From: Wolbachia endosymbiont (group A) of Bibio marci
Lineage (GTDB): Bacteria > Pseudomonadota > Alphaproteobacteria > Rickettsiales > Anaplasmataceae
Length of the DNA stretch: 64,000 nt
Assembly: GCF_947251645.1 (NCBI RefSeq)
Contig: NZ_OX366364.1
Location: 1,178,001-1,242,000, forward strand
Direction: 5' to 3'
Position numbers and translations under genes: made by a program
Notes under the pieces: generated by a model
Told to the model about the DNA's origin: nothing
Database searches by the model: none
What the model saw: the letters and a program-made list of their open reading frames with translations, nothing else
Shown here: piece after piece, positions 27,718-37,475 of the stretch
How positions within the stretch are numbered: position 1 is the stretch's first letter
How the letters are laid out: the number at the start of each line of letters is the position of its first letter

Positions 27718-28923
27718 CTAAGTTTTACAAACACCATGTTGTGCTAAACCTTGAATATCCACTTCTTTCAATTCAGTGGTAGGCTTTGTTGATATTGCGT
27801 ATGTAACGCCACTAGCTATCAAAGCAGCAGATGTTACAAAAACTACAATTATTGGTAGAACAGACAAGTCGAAAGCAATACTGAGAGTAGCACCTACTGT
27901 TAACATAGTTACAAGATTCACAGAAGCAACTTTTAAGAAACTCATTTGTCTTTTTCCTGCTTTTTCTAGCAACACTTCATTTGTTTTAGTTTTTGTTTTG
28001 CCTAGTTCACCCTTAAGTGTTGTGTTTTCATTTTTCAGATTTGCTATTTCTTGTCTTAGTGATTCATTCTCTTTATTGAATTCTTTCAACTTAGTCTCAT
28101 GTCTAGCTATACAACTTTTTGATTCTTCTAGTTCCTTTTGCGTTTTTTCTAACAACGCTTCTGCTTTAGAATACTGACTTTCTGTTTTGTCTAATTTATC
28201 CTTAAGCTTTGTGTTTTCATTTCCTGGCTCTTGTATTTCTTGTTCTAGTGCTTCCAGCCTAGCTTCTTGCCCAGCTATGTCATTCTTTAGTTCCTTTTGC
28301 TTTTTTTTTAGTAATACCTCTTTAGTTTTTGTTTTGTCTAATTTATCCTTAAGCGTTGCTTTTTCACTTTCTAGATCTTGTATTTTTCGTTTTAGTGATT
28401 GATTCTCTTCCTTTAGTTGAGCACGTAATTCTTTTGACTTAACTTTACTTTTTTTAACCTTTTCTGCTTCTTCTGGAGTTTCCGTTGCGTTGGAAGAGGT
28501 GCTAGGTACGGCCTCTTTTGCAGCAGCATGGTGCAAAGGAGTCAATCCATTTTCATCTTGTGCATCAATGCCTTTTCCATCCTCTAATATAGATTGGCCT
28601 AAAGCTTTAGATTCATCTGCATATATTCCACTGTCGTTTGGTGTAGTTCTACTATTCTCTTTCTGATGTTTTGCACCCCATGCTTGCGCTCTTTGTTTTA
28701 CTGATATGAACTTTTCTTCTTCAGTTTCACTACTATGCTGCAACAGAATGCCAACATTAGCTTTTATTTTAACACTTTCATTTTCAAGCCCATTTGTAGT
28801 ACTCGGTACAGCATCTTTTGAATCTTTTACATAACCATATTTATTAGATGACTCAAGTTTTTTTGCTCTATCCTTAACACTAACAGGTGTATATTCCTCT
28901 ATTGCAATAACCTTTCCTCTCAA
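27718..28923 (-). CDS. Ankyrin-remnant, coiled-coil, two-helix membrane protein (possible effector)
   Basis: 401 residues, no recognised ortholog. Modules in order: two copies of a short motif (SVKDRAKKL at 15-23 and SVKQRAQAW at 74-82), a single ankyrin-type repeat at 119-136 (IDAQDENGLTPLHHAAAKE), and a long coiled coil (about 155-330) built from near-repeats of TLKDKLDKTKTKEVLLKKKQ. Two membrane helices follow at about 340-385 and then a short tail. The AVPST motif occurs before and after the ankyrin unit (38-43, 138-143). Ankyrin and coiled-coil membrane proteins are frequent host-interaction candidates in Wolbachia; that role is inference. The TTG start has no clean ribosome site, and the GAGAGGAAAGG just inside may serve a slightly later start. 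IS copies lie on both sides. Confidence 0.65.
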   Translation of the reverse strand: MRGKVIAIEEYTPVSVKDRAKKLESSNKYGYVKDSKDAVPSTTNGLENESVKIKANVGILLQHSSETEEEKFISVKQRAQAWGAKHQKENSRTTPNDSGIYADESKALGQSILEDGKGIDAQDENGLTPLHHAAAKEAVPSTSSNATETPEEAEKVKKSKVKSKELRAQLKEENQSLKRKIQDLESEKATLKDKLDKTKTKEVLLKKKQKELKNDIAGQEARLEALEQEIQEPGNENTKLKDKLDKTESQYSKAEALLEKTQKELEESKSCIARHETKLKEFNKENESLRQEIANLKNENTTLKGELGKTKTKTNEVLLEKAGKRQMSFLKVASVNLVTMLTVGATLSIAFDLSVLPIIVVFVTSAALIASGVTYAISTKPTTELKEVDIQGLAQHGVCKT

Positions 28924-28989
28924 TTTATTTATTATTGCTGAACCATCTCACAAAAAAGTTAAGTTTGTCGAAATTCCATGTTTGATCTA

Positions 28990-29192
28990 AAAATTAGTCA
29001 TAAACATTTTCTATGCAAGTAGCTAACACTGGTTCACTCTATAATGGTGTCACAGCAGTCCTACGTCATACCGCCGCGGTATCTCTAGATCCCGCTAACA
29101 CGTAGCGGAATGACGATTGTCAGGCTAGCTGTCATCCCAGTTTGGAATCCAGGAAAAAGAATGGTGTCATCCCAGTGCCCAGACACTGGGAT
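28990..29192. repeat. Palindromic repeat cluster upstream of IS copy 3
   Basis: Contains a TAGCGG-type element (about 29070-29115) and a GTCATCCCAGTGCCCAGACACTGGGAT element that was the target of IS copy 3. No gene is seen. Confidence 0.7.
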
Positions 29193-30281
29193 GGCTTTGT
29201 TGCATAGCAACCGAAAAAATCTGGTGGCTACTGACAAAATTCATTATAAATAACCATTTAACTGTTGAAGAAAAAATATGCCACAGAAAATGAAAGTCAG
29301 TAACCAAAATGAATATAACAAATTTCTCCAGGAAAGAGGAAATATTTTTCATTATATCAATGAAGCCATAGAAAATTGGTATGAAAATAGTCCAAAAATG
29401 CAAGGCGGCAACTATATTTACAGTGATAAAGTTGTGATTTTGGTGCATATAATTGTCAATCTTTTTAGAATTGGTTTAAGACAAACGGTGGGGTTTATAA
29501 AAGGATATATGCAACAAATAGGAAGAGATTTAGCAGTTATCAGCTATTCACAAGCATCAAGAAGGTTTAAGAAACTTAATATTAAGATCAATGATTGCAG
29601 AATTGATAAAAATAATATGGAAGACATCGAAATTGCTATAGATAGTACAGGTATCAGCATTTACAACAATACCCCTGGTCACAGCAAGGAAAATAGCGCT
29701 AACAGAAAATATCGTGGCTATGAACAGACAAGAAAATTGCATGTAATGTTGAATATAAACAGCAAAAAAGCCATAGCTGTAAAATACAGTAACGGTGTCT
29801 ACTCTGATCACTATGGAGCTTGCGATTTGCTTAAAGAAGTTAATTTTCAGCATGTCATAAAAGCACTATATGCAGATAGGGCATATGATAGGCACAAGTT
29901 TTACAAATTGTGTCACGAATATGATATAAAGGCAAAAATTCCACCAATAAACAATGCGGCAGAACATCCAGAAATAGATTATATGTCTGACAGAAATGCT
30001 GCTATTAGGTTAATAAAATTATACGGTGAAGATGGCGTGAAAGAATGGAAAAAAGAAGTAAATTATGGGAAAAGATCTTATATTGAAGGGTTTTTCTCAA
30101 GATTAAAGCAAATATTTGGATTCAGCTTTAGGAATAAATCCGAAGTAAATCGCGAAAAAGAATTGCTGATTAAGTGCTATTTGCTTAATCAATTTACTGA
30201 AATTGGTATGGCTAAATTTGAAATGGCTACATGATATTTATCGTAAATTACTACCAGTATAAGGTGCGATGCAACAAAGCC
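29193..30281 (+). mobile_element. IS5 family (IS903 group) insertion sequence, copy 3
   Basis: 1089 bp in the orientation opposite to copies 1 and 2, yet at the same target: CACTGGGAT at 29184-29192 and 30282-30290. Confidence 0.95.
29278..30234 (+). CDS. IS903-group DDE transposase, copy 3
   Basis: 318 residues, identical to the other copies; DDE residues intact. Confidence 0.95.
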   Translation: MPQKMKVSNQNEYNKFLQERGNIFHYINEAIENWYENSPKMQGGNYIYSDKVVILVHIIVNLFRIGLRQTVGFIKGYMQQIGRDLAVISYSQASRRFKKLNIKINDCRIDKNNMEDIEIAIDSTGISIYNNTPGHSKENSANRKYRGYEQTRKLHVMLNINSKKAIAVKYSNGVYSDHYGACDLLKEVNFQHVIKALYADRAYDRHKFYKLCHEYDIKAKIPPINNAAEHPEIDYMSDRNAAIRLIKLYGEDGVKEWKKEVNYGKRSYIEGFFSRLKQIFGFSFRNKSEVNREKELLIKCYLLNQFTEIGMAKFEMAT

Positions 30282-30370
30282 CACTGGGATCCAGGAAAGT
30301 TTGCTTGTTTACAAGCAAACTAGCATAGAAAGTGGTTACAACGTTTTCGATGAGATTATATGGAAAATTG

Positions 30371-30420
30371 GATTCCAGTGTCAAGCACTGGAATGACATC
30401 ACAGGGGCACTGGAATGACA
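30371..30420. repeat. Palindromic repeat after IS copy 3
   Basis: ATTCCAGTGTCAAGCACTGGAATGACA hairpin followed by a second half element CACTGGAATGACA. Confidence 0.8.
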
Positions 30421-30449
30421 CCTCTCTTGGGCTCTTTTAGCTATAAACA

Positions 30450-30900
30450 TTAAGAAATTTACCAAATGAAAAAAAAGGCAAAAGAAGCCCTGGGGTTATT
30501 ATCCGCTTTAAAATATTGGCGTTTTTTATGTTTTAAACGCTTGACAAGCGAAATTCAGCTGCTTTTAATTGCAACTAACTTACGCTGCAAATGTTTAAGA
30601 AATTTACCAAGCAGAAAAAAAGACAAAGAATCCCCGAGTTAGCTAGTCTTTTACTATCTCTGTCGAGTATTGGCATTTTTTGATGTCTTGTAACGCTTTA
30701 TAAGCGCGTTCAGCTTATTTAGATAAAAATCTAGATGTAGATGAAGTTTTGTAAAGACATACAGTATCTATATACTGCAAAAAATTGAACATAAGACGCC
30801 GATACATTAAGTAATCCTTACCTTTTAATCTACAGATTGGCAAAAGCAAATACAATAGCTTCAGTTTCATGATAAGGGGGCTGGTGAAGGGTGTCAAGTA
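30450..30900. repeat. 0.45-kb dispersed repeat, copy 1, with internal tandem duplication
   Basis: Nearly identical to 56584-57039. Two diverged units about 147 bp apart each start AAGAAATTTACCAA and run through a GGCrTTTTTT...ACGCTT..AAGCG..TTCAGC segment able to form a small hairpin. A short minus-strand frame (30715-30897) is shared by both copies but is probably not a gene. The element fills most of the 778 bp between IS copy 3 and dnaG. It could be a VNTR-type locus or hold a small RNA; I cannot decide. Confidence 0.75.
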
Positions 30901-31027
30901 AGTTTTTTGTTTCTGTGGGCTACCTGGATGACAGGATTGCTCTTGAATTTGTATAGCTACATTGTCGGTAAATCTAAATTGCTTTAGTTATAGAAATAAA
31001 TTTCGAGTCAGATGTGTATAAATTCTA

Positions 31028-31033
31028 TATAAT
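31028..31033 (+). promoter_or_regulatory. Likely -10 box for dnaG
   Basis: TATAAT about 26 bases before the dnaG ATG. A poor -35 match (GAGTCA) lies 17 bases upstream. Tentative because of the AT-rich background. Confidence 0.35.
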
Positions 31034-31059
31034 TTTTATCCTACTACTAATTTAATAAG

Positions 31060-32808
31060 ATGGATCACATAGATATTATAAAATCAAAATTATTATTATC
31101 TGAAATAGTAGGTAAAAAAGTCAGGCTAATAAAAAGAGGAGATAGTTTTGTTGGGCTCTGTCCATTTCATAACGAAAAAACCCCATCTTTTTCGGTAAGT
31201 AATACTAAAGGATTGTATTACTGTTTTGGTTGCTTAGCTAGTGGTGACGCATTTGAATTTATTTCACAAACTGAAGGATTAAGCTTTAAAGAAGCATTGG
31301 AAAGATTAGCACAAGTTACAGGTGTTGAGTTACCTAAAAACCTTAATGTTACCAAAGAAGACAATAAACTATTTTCAACACTAAGCTTAGCTGCAAATTG
31401 GTTTGCACAAAAAAATCAGGGCGTTGTAGATTATTTAAAGCAGCGCAAGATTTTACCTGAAATCATAGATAAATTTAAGATAGGTTATGCACCAAGCTCT
31501 GGTTTGAAAGAGTATTTAAACTCTTCAGGTATTGAAGACAAAATTTTAATTGATATTGGATTAGTAAACAAAAATTTTCATGATTATTTTTATGACCGGC
31601 TGATATTTCCTATATACAACATTGCAGGAAGAGTTATTGGTTTTGGCGGACGTGCGCTGAGTTCTGAGCAACAGCCGAAATATTTAAATAGCCCAGAGAG
31701 TCAGCTCTTCAAGAAGAGGGAGAATTTATACGGATTAAACTTTGCTTTAAGCGAAATACGTAAAAAACAGCACATATTTGTTGTTGAAGGATATATGGAC
31801 ACTATAGCGCTACATCAAGCGGGAATTAGTAATGCAGTTGCTCCACTTGGTACCGCAATTTCTGCAGAACAGATAAAAAATCTATGGAGATTTGCTAAAG
31901 AAATCTCCATCTGTATGGATGGCGATAGTGCTGGACGTCATGCTGCTACCCGAGTTGCAGAACTTGCTCTGCCAATATTAGAGCCTGGATACACGTTAAA
32001 GTTTGTGATTTTGCCGAGTAATAAAGATCCATACGATATATGTAACGAACTGGAATACAAGAAAGAAGACGTATTGACTGCTCTTGACCATTCAACAAAA
32101 CTGCATTCTGAATATTTATGGCATCACATAATCGATAGCAATTTGCAAAATTATGAAAAACTTGCTCCGGAAAAATATTCAATTCTTGAGCACAAGTTCA
32201 TGGAATATGTAAATACTATTAGCAACAGCAGTATTAGAAGGTATTACAGAGATTATTTTTACAATAAGGCTAGTGAACTAAGAAGTAGCTTCAAAAAACA
32301 GATTTTTAATAGTAAAGCTAGAGCAACAAAAGGTGAGTATCTTCATAGCAAATCTCCAGAGCTAATTGAAGCAGAGCAAAATCAGGCCGTAATTTTACGT
32401 ATAGCCGTAGAATTTCCTGAAATCTTGAACCGTCCTATATTTTTTGAGCAATTTTCTCATTTTGAATTTACTAATGAGATGAAAAGATTACAACAGCGTA
32501 TAATTGATGTAATAAGTAACAAAAGCAAACTTGGTAAAGAGGCTTTGTTACAAGAATTGAAACAGTTTAACGTTATAAAGTATGTATTTGAAAAAACTAG
32601 CATACTAAGTAGCCAACTGAACGAGAGAAAATCTGCAGAAATTGTGTGGAATAATATAGTGTTACTAAAAGAATTAAATGCATTACGAAAAGAAAGAACC
32701 GAAGCGAGGCTGAGCGGTAATCTTGACTTAGAAGAAAGGTTGATAGAACAAATAAAGCAAATAGAAAGTAGTATACAAGAAATGCAAATGAAGTTTATTG
32801 AAAAGTAG
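31060..32808 (+). CDS. dnaG: DNA primase DnaG
   Basis: 582 residues. DnaG lays RNA primers at the replication fork. The N-terminal CHC2 zinc finger is intact (CPFHNEKTPSFSVS ... YYCFGC, residues about 34-58). The TOPRIM core has the acidic triad (VVEGYMDTIAL, then CMDGDSAGRHAA), and RVIGFGGRAL marks the catalytic subdomain. The C-terminal DnaB-interaction part is short and poorly conserved, as in related Rickettsiales. rpoD, a frequent partner elsewhere, does not follow. The gene starts with ATG about 150 bp after the dispersed repeat. Confidence 0.96.
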   Translation: MDHIDIIKSKLLLSEIVGKKVRLIKRGDSFVGLCPFHNEKTPSFSVSNTKGLYYCFGCLASGDAFEFISQTEGLSFKEALERLAQVTGVELPKNLNVTKEDNKLFSTLSLAANWFAQKNQGVVDYLKQRKILPEIIDKFKIGYAPSSGLKEYLNSSGIEDKILIDIGLVNKNFHDYFYDRLIFPIYNIAGRVIGFGGRALSSEQQPKYLNSPESQLFKKRENLYGLNFALSEIRKKQHIFVVEGYMDTIALHQAGISNAVAPLGTAISAEQIKNLWRFAKEISICMDGDSAGRHAATRVAELALPILEPGYTLKFVILPSNKDPYDICNELEYKKEDVLTALDHSTKLHSEYLWHHIIDSNLQNYEKLAPEKYSILEHKFMEYVNTISNSSIRRYYRDYFYNKASELRSSFKKQIFNSKARATKGEYLHSKSPELIEAEQNQAVILRIAVEFPEILNRPIFFEQFSHFEFTNEMKRLQQRIIDVISNKSKLGKEALLQELKQFNVIKYVFEKTSILSSQLNERKSAEIVWNNIVLLKELNALRKERTEARLSGNLDLEERLIEQIKQIESSIQEMQMKFIEK

Positions 32809-33000
32809 ACTGCTACAGTTAATTATTTTTAGATTGTTTGTCATTCTGCTGCTTTTTAACGGAATTTATACTGCCTCTTAGCAATAAAAAACTTACTTAT
32901 AGTAGGAAAATGACATATTCTTGTGTTTGTTCTCACATAAAACTATTTATGGAGTGACAATGGTGCATGTATTATACTTACGTTTCTGATTCGAAAATTT

Positions 33001-34083
33001 ATGCAGTTGTTTCTAACAAGATTGGTCAACAAATTCTATTATTTAAAGGTGAGAAACAAAGCAATCATCCTTTCTAGTATTGCTTTTATTCTACTGTTTT
33101 TTATCAGCAGTGCATTTTTAAAAAAAGATCAGGCGGTTCATAGTGATAATGCAACTAGTAGCTTTTCAGTAAAAACTCAAGAATGTGCGCCGCAAAACCG
33201 CACTATATATTTAAATTTTTCTGGTACAGTAAATCCCTTACATAGAGCTAGCCTTGTCTCAAAAATAAGTGGTAAGATTATTGCTATTTATTTACCTGAT
33301 GGTGAAAAGGTAAAAAGAGATGATGTAGTGTTAAAGATAGAAAATTATGACAGGATTGAGCAAGCTCAGAAAGCTAAAGCTTTATTAAAGCAGCGTGAAA
33401 TTGAGTATGATTCCTCTCACAAACTGAATAAAAAAGGCTATGGAGCACAAATAAAAGTAGAAGCAGCTTTTACTGCGTTACAAAGTGCAAAAGCTGACCT
33501 AAAAAGGCTAGAATTGGATTTAGAAAACACTGCAGTCAAATCTCCTATAGATGGTTATATTGATAAAATCAATGCAAATGAAGGGGATTTTGTTAATGTT
33601 GGGCAAAAAATAGCTGACGTGGTTGATTTCGATCAAATTCTTGTAGTGTTATATGTTTCGGAAAATGAAGTAAGTAAAATAGAGCTAGGCAGCACAGCTC
33701 AAATTAATTTACTGGACGGAAAAGAATTGGCAGGTGAAGTAAGTTTTATTAGTAAAATTGCTGAGCCTAAAACTGGGTCTTATAGGGTAGAGGTAAAGGT
33801 AACTGATAATAAAATGATATCCTTGCAGGGACTAACTGCCAACGTAAGACTACCTTCAGGCGAAAGATTTGCATATAAAGTTCCTTCTTCAGCCCTGAGC
33901 TTAAGTGACGAGGGTGCTCTTGGAATAAAGATTATTGATGACAATAATTATGTAATATTTGCACCAATAGAAATTGTTGATCATGAGAGCGATGGGGTTT
34001 GGATAGTAGCAAATAACGAAGATAAACCCATAAAGTTAATAGTATTGGGCCACCTATTTGTTAAGTCTGGTGATAAGGTTTAA
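33001..34083 (+). CDS. Periplasmic adaptor (membrane fusion) protein of an RND-type efflux or secretion system
   Basis: 360 residues. An N-terminal membrane helix (about 22-40) is followed by the HlyD/MFP plan. First comes a lipoyl half-motif (SKISGKIIAIYLPDGEKVKRDDVVLKIEN), then a short alpha-hairpin (QAQKAKALLKQREIEYDSS). The second lipoyl half is TAVKSPIDGYIDKINANEGDFVNVGQK, and beta-barrel domains follow. These proteins link an inner-membrane pump to an outer-membrane channel. No pump gene is adjacent: a decayed IS630/IS4 pair follows 150 bp downstream, so the partner lies elsewhere. The start follows an ordinary AT-rich leader. Confidence 0.85.
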   Translation: MQLFLTRLVNKFYYLKVRNKAIILSSIAFILLFFISSAFLKKDQAVHSDNATSSFSVKTQECAPQNRTIYLNFSGTVNPLHRASLVSKISGKIIAIYLPDGEKVKRDDVVLKIENYDRIEQAQKAKALLKQREIEYDSSHKLNKKGYGAQIKVEAAFTALQSAKADLKRLELDLENTAVKSPIDGYIDKINANEGDFVNVGQKIADVVDFDQILVVLYVSENEVSKIELGSTAQINLLDGKELAGEVSFISKIAEPKTGSYRVEVKVTDNKMISLQGLTANVRLPSGERFAYKVPSSALSLSDEGALGIKIIDDNNYVIFAPIEIVDHESDGVWIVANNEDKPIKLIVLGHLFVKSGDKV

Positions 34084-34181
34084 GACATAAGATACCGTCT
34101 TTATTGTCAACAAATTATTTAGCTACAAAGAATAAAAAATAATAAAAAGTTTTAATTTAGACTGATATCTTCTATAAATTA

Positions 34182-34234
34182 GTAACTCTGGATAAGTACT
34201 TTCAGTTTGTGTGGGCGTACTTATCCAGAGTTAC
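34182..34234. repeat. Perfect 18-bp inverted repeat
   Basis: GTAACTCTGGATAAGTAC is repeated exactly inverted after 17 bases. It lies just outside the left end of the IS630 remnant and downstream of the adaptor gene. It may be a terminator without a T-run or the remains of another small element; it does not match the CCAGTG palindromes. Confidence 0.7.
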
Positions 34235-34990
34235 ACTAACTATAGTATTTCCCAAAACAAATGATAAAGGTATAATATGGAATTAATGAAATATGAGGTA
34301 AGTAATGGCATACAGTGTGGACTTAAGGGAGAAAGCTATCTCTTTGGTGGAAAGAGGGAAGTCAAAATCTGAAGTAGCAGATCTTCTAGAAATAGGAATT
34401 GCAACCTTGTACAGATGGCTGAAAAAGAAAGGAAATGGTGAAAGCCTGGAGGCAGGAAAGAATGGAAGTTTTATTCGAAAAATAGATCCAGAAGTACTCA
34501 AAGGATATGTCAAAAAACACCCAGCTAGCAGAAATGAAACAAAATCTAGGATTTGGAATAAATTCAATTTGGTATAGGTTAAAACAGCTAAAAATAACCT
34601 TAAAAAAAAGTCACAGAACGTAGTCAAGAAGATAGGCAGCGCTTTACCGATAAAATCTCAAAAATAGACCACTCTAGCATTTTATATATAGATGAAGCAG
34701 GAGTTGATAATAGATTATACCGAGAATATGGACGAGCTCCAAAAGGAGAAAAAATATATGCTCTGGAAAAAAGCGAGAGAGAGTAAGTATAATAGGCGGA
34801 TGAGAAGTTCATTGCACCAATAACTTTCACGGGAGAAAGAAGTATTTAATGCGTGAGATATTACTGCCACAGTTAAAGCGTGGTACAACTATAGTTATGG
34901 ATAATGCTATATTTCATAAGACTCCTAAAACAAAGTCATTAATAGAGTCTTTTGGCTGTCATTTGTTGTACCTTCCAGCATATTTACCAG

Positions 34991-36469
34991 CTCACTTTTA
35001 CCCACAAATATAAAAAGTGAGTAAGCTAAATAATTTAGGATCAAAATGATAGAAACAAGTACAAGCGTGCAATATACAGATGGCTTAGGGGATAAATGGC
35101 TGGAAAGAGAGTTAAAACACATTAATTTGGGAGATATAAGGCTTAATAAAAGACTTATAAAAACAAGTTATTGCATAGAGGGTAAGGCATCTGAATCAAA
35201 GCTGTAGTGGGTGGAAAGAAGCTAAGGGTGCATATAAGCAATGAAAAGCTTGAAGATAAGGAAATTTATTCTTCCCATTATAAAGAAACTAAGGAAAGGA
35301 TAAAAGGAAACCAGTTGGTATTTTCAGTTCAAGATACAAGTTATTTGGATTTTGACTCTCATATAAAGACCAAGAGACTAGGCAGTATTTCTAAAGCTTA
35401 TACAAAGCATAAAATGGGTTTACTGTTGCATAGTGCCTAGCAAAGACGGATTACCTTTAGGTCTATCTTCCCAACAATGTTGGGCGCGTTCTATTAGGGA
35501 AGAAGAAACGGCACAAGAAAAAGCAAACAGAAAATACCGTACCTCCATAGAAGAAAAAGAAAGTTATAAGTGGATAACAGCTCTCAAAGAAACTATAAAC
35601 AACCTTCCTCCAAATGTACAACTTGTTACCCTTGGTGATAGGGAAGCAGACATCTTCAAATTTTTATGGGTGGCTGAGACGTTAGGTAGTTTTTATGTAA
35701 TCCGCAATCGAGCTAATAGAAGATTTATCTGTACTGAAGTCGGAAAAACAGATTTGCAAACACGCATCACTCAACTGCCAGTAAAAAAGAAAATTTCTCT
35801 AGAAGTTACTAAAGGTGGAAACCAGAGATCAAGGAAAGCTAATATTGAAGTTAAGTATATGAAAGGCTATATACCTATCAGATCTTCTTCCATTTATGGG
35901 TCAAAAGATACAATACATAAAATAAGTGATAAAATCCCTGTATATGTGGTAAGTGCAAAAGCTCCTGATGGATTGGAAGCTGTCGACTGGACTCTACTAA
36001 CTAATGTACCATACTTTAGATGCCATAGAAAAGATAAATTGGTATAAGCTAAGATGGAAAATTGAAGAGTATTTTAGGATTTTAAAATCAGGATGTAAGA
36101 TAGAAAGCTCTCGCTTAGCTACAAAAGAAAGATTACAGAAGTTAATTGCTATAAAAAGTATAATCGCGTTTAAAATTTTATATTTGACAAAAGTGGCTTT
36201 ATCAAATCCCATGGAAACTTGTACTAAAATTTTAAGCAACGAAGAGTGGAAGGTCCTTTACATGCGTGAGTATCGGGTAGCAACATTACCCGAAGAACCT
36301 CCAAACATAAAACAAGCTATTATTTGGTTAGGAAAATTGGATGGATTTATGAATAGAAAAAGTGATAATTTACCAGGGTCTATGACTCTATGGCGGGGCT
36401 ATGAAAACCTTAAGGAGAGCATTGTTATGCTTCACATCATAACCTCTCAAAATTGTGGGTAAAAGTAAG
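34991..36469 (+). mobile_element. IS4 family (IS50/Tn5-like) element nested in the IS630
   Basis: 1479 bp. Left end CTCACTTTTACCCACAAAT, right end the inverted CTTACTTTTACCCACAATT; both resemble the Tn5 outside end CTGACTCTTATACACAAGT. Removing it joins TATTTACCAG directly to ATTTGAATCC and restores the IS630 reading frame (..YLPDLNPIEHYW). There is no target duplication although this family normally makes 9 bp. Confidence 0.82.
35046..36462 (+). pseudogene. IS4 family (IS50-like) transposase pseudogene
   Basis: Pieces in order: WLERELKHINLGDIRLNKRL (35046-35206, ended by TAG, with a deletion after KASES); an internal piece to 35440 with VFSVQDTSYLDFDSH, where the first catalytic Asp should lie; 35433-36047 with LVTLGDREADIFKF, containing the second Asp; and 36004-36462 with YKLRWKIEEYFRILKSGCKIE (YREK-type motif with the catalytic Glu). 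At least three frame breaks separate them, so no functional protein is made. Confidence 0.85.
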
Positions 36470-36841
36470 ATTTGAATCCTATAGAACACTATTGGCATAT
36501 CATCAAAAGTCGCCTCAGACCTCTAATGCACCACTATACAGACTTGCAGCTTTTAGTTGGTAGTACCATAATGGAATTTTATCATTCATTTTAGAAACTA
36601 CTATAGTTAGCGGAATCTATGCCAAGATACCGCGGCGGTATGACATGGGGAAACCTTGCTTGGGTCAGCTATAGTAAAAAGATTACTAAACATTTCTCCT
36701 TAATTAATTTTATTAAATATTAGCATAATAAATTAAGTTTAATACTTTTTTATTAAAATACTAAATTAAAATATTGATTACTTAAACAGTATGAATTATG
36801 ATATTATTAATTTATATAGTTGAAATTTTAGGAATATGTTT

Positions 36842-37054
36842 ATGCCAAAATATGTTAAGGAGTATATTAAGGAATATGTTAGTAATATTGCTGAGTCTAA
36901 TATATTAAAGGTTTATACTTTCAAAAATGAATCTCAAATTCAGGTATTTTTCAAAATTGAAAATGAAGAAATTGATAGAATTTTTTCAGGACAAGAAATA
37001 GTAACATTTTTAAATTACACTACCAAAAAGAACTTAAACCTGAAAAAAATATGA
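36842..37054 (+). CDS. Small hypothetical protein, first of two coupled genes
   Basis: About 70 residues. AGGA lies eight bases before the ATG at 36842 (MPKYVKEYIKEYV), so this is preferred over the ATG two codons earlier. It is mixed helix-strand with no signal peptide or membrane segment. Its stop overlaps the next start (ATGA-type overlap), which argues that both are real and co-translated. The family is not recognised. The upstream 230 bp are AT-rich and presumably hold the promoter. Confidence 0.5.
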   Translation: MPKYVKEYIKEYVSNIAESNILKVYTFKNESQIQVFFKIENEEIDRIFSGQEIVTFLNYTTKKNLNLKKI

Positions 37055-37341
37055 TAGATCGTAAAAATAACTTTACCATTAGTAAAAACGTAAAACAAGG
37101 CATTATTAAAGATGTAGAAGGTATACGTAGAAAAAATGGTAAATATTCATATAAAGTACCAGTTTTATCACCTGAAGAACAATACGAGGAATTGTTTGAA
37201 AGCAAGCAAGCTATCCGATTTGATTTGAATCATTTTATGTCAAGCAACATATCAAAAAGCATGAACTTGAAGAATAGATTTGAAGAAACTTTGGGTTTTG
37301 ATCCCATAAGTGTTGAAAGTGCAATCACACAAGGTGATTAA
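37051..37341 (+). CDS. Small hypothetical protein, second of two coupled genes
   Basis: 96 residues, start overlapping the preceding stop by four bases. It is charged, with a Tyr/Glu-rich middle (YKVPVLSPEEQYEELFESKQ) and no membrane segment. It ends 134 bp before the YopT-like gene on the same strand. The arrangement of two small soluble proteins ahead of a likely secreted protease would fit a chaperone or regulatory role, but that is only a positional guess. Confidence 0.5.
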   Translation: MIDRKNNFTISKNVKQGIIKDVEGIRRKNGKYSYKVPVLSPEEQYEELFESKQAIRFDLNHFMSSNISKSMNLKNRFEETLGFDPISVESAITQGD

Positions 37342-37475
37342 TGGTATGTAAATCTCCTCTTGATATCAACCTTCGTTGTTGGGAAAGCAGATAAACCACG
37401 TCGAAAATTCGCTTAAACCTTCTAACCACAGGCAAAAAGGCGCTTTTTTAATTTATTTTATTACCATTGAAATTT

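Larger units (their letters stand above)
34305..36594 (+). pseudogene. IS630 family transposase pseudogene (interrupted)
   Basis: The frame MAYSVDLREKAISLVERGKS with a helix-turn-helix (VADLLEIGIATLYRWLKKKG) is lost near codon 80 through a deletion/frameshift. Pieces in other frames continue through SIWYRLKQLKITLKKKS, the catalytic-region fragments IDEAGVDNRLYREYG (now frameshifted) and MDNAIFHK. The 3' end DLNPIEHYWHIIKSRLRP and MEFYHSF lies at 36471-36594, beyond the IS4 insertion. Several frame breaks show it is dead. Confidence 0.85.
34239..36607 (+). mobile_element. IS630 family element, decayed and split by an IS4 family insertion
   Basis: The ends are inverted repeats (ACTATAGTATTTC at 34239 and its counterpart ending at 36607; outer match about 30 bp with mismatches) and are flanked by TA on each side (34237-34238, 36608-36609), the IS630/Tc1 target duplication. 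Without the 1479-bp insertion the element is about 890 bp. Confidence 0.85.

Noticed and set aside
30715-30897. 60-codon minus frame shared by both 0.45-kb repeats (also 56852-57055)
   Set aside because: Shared because the repeat is nearly identical; no ribosome site and the substitutions give no clear sign of coding constraint. Kept only as part of the repeat.
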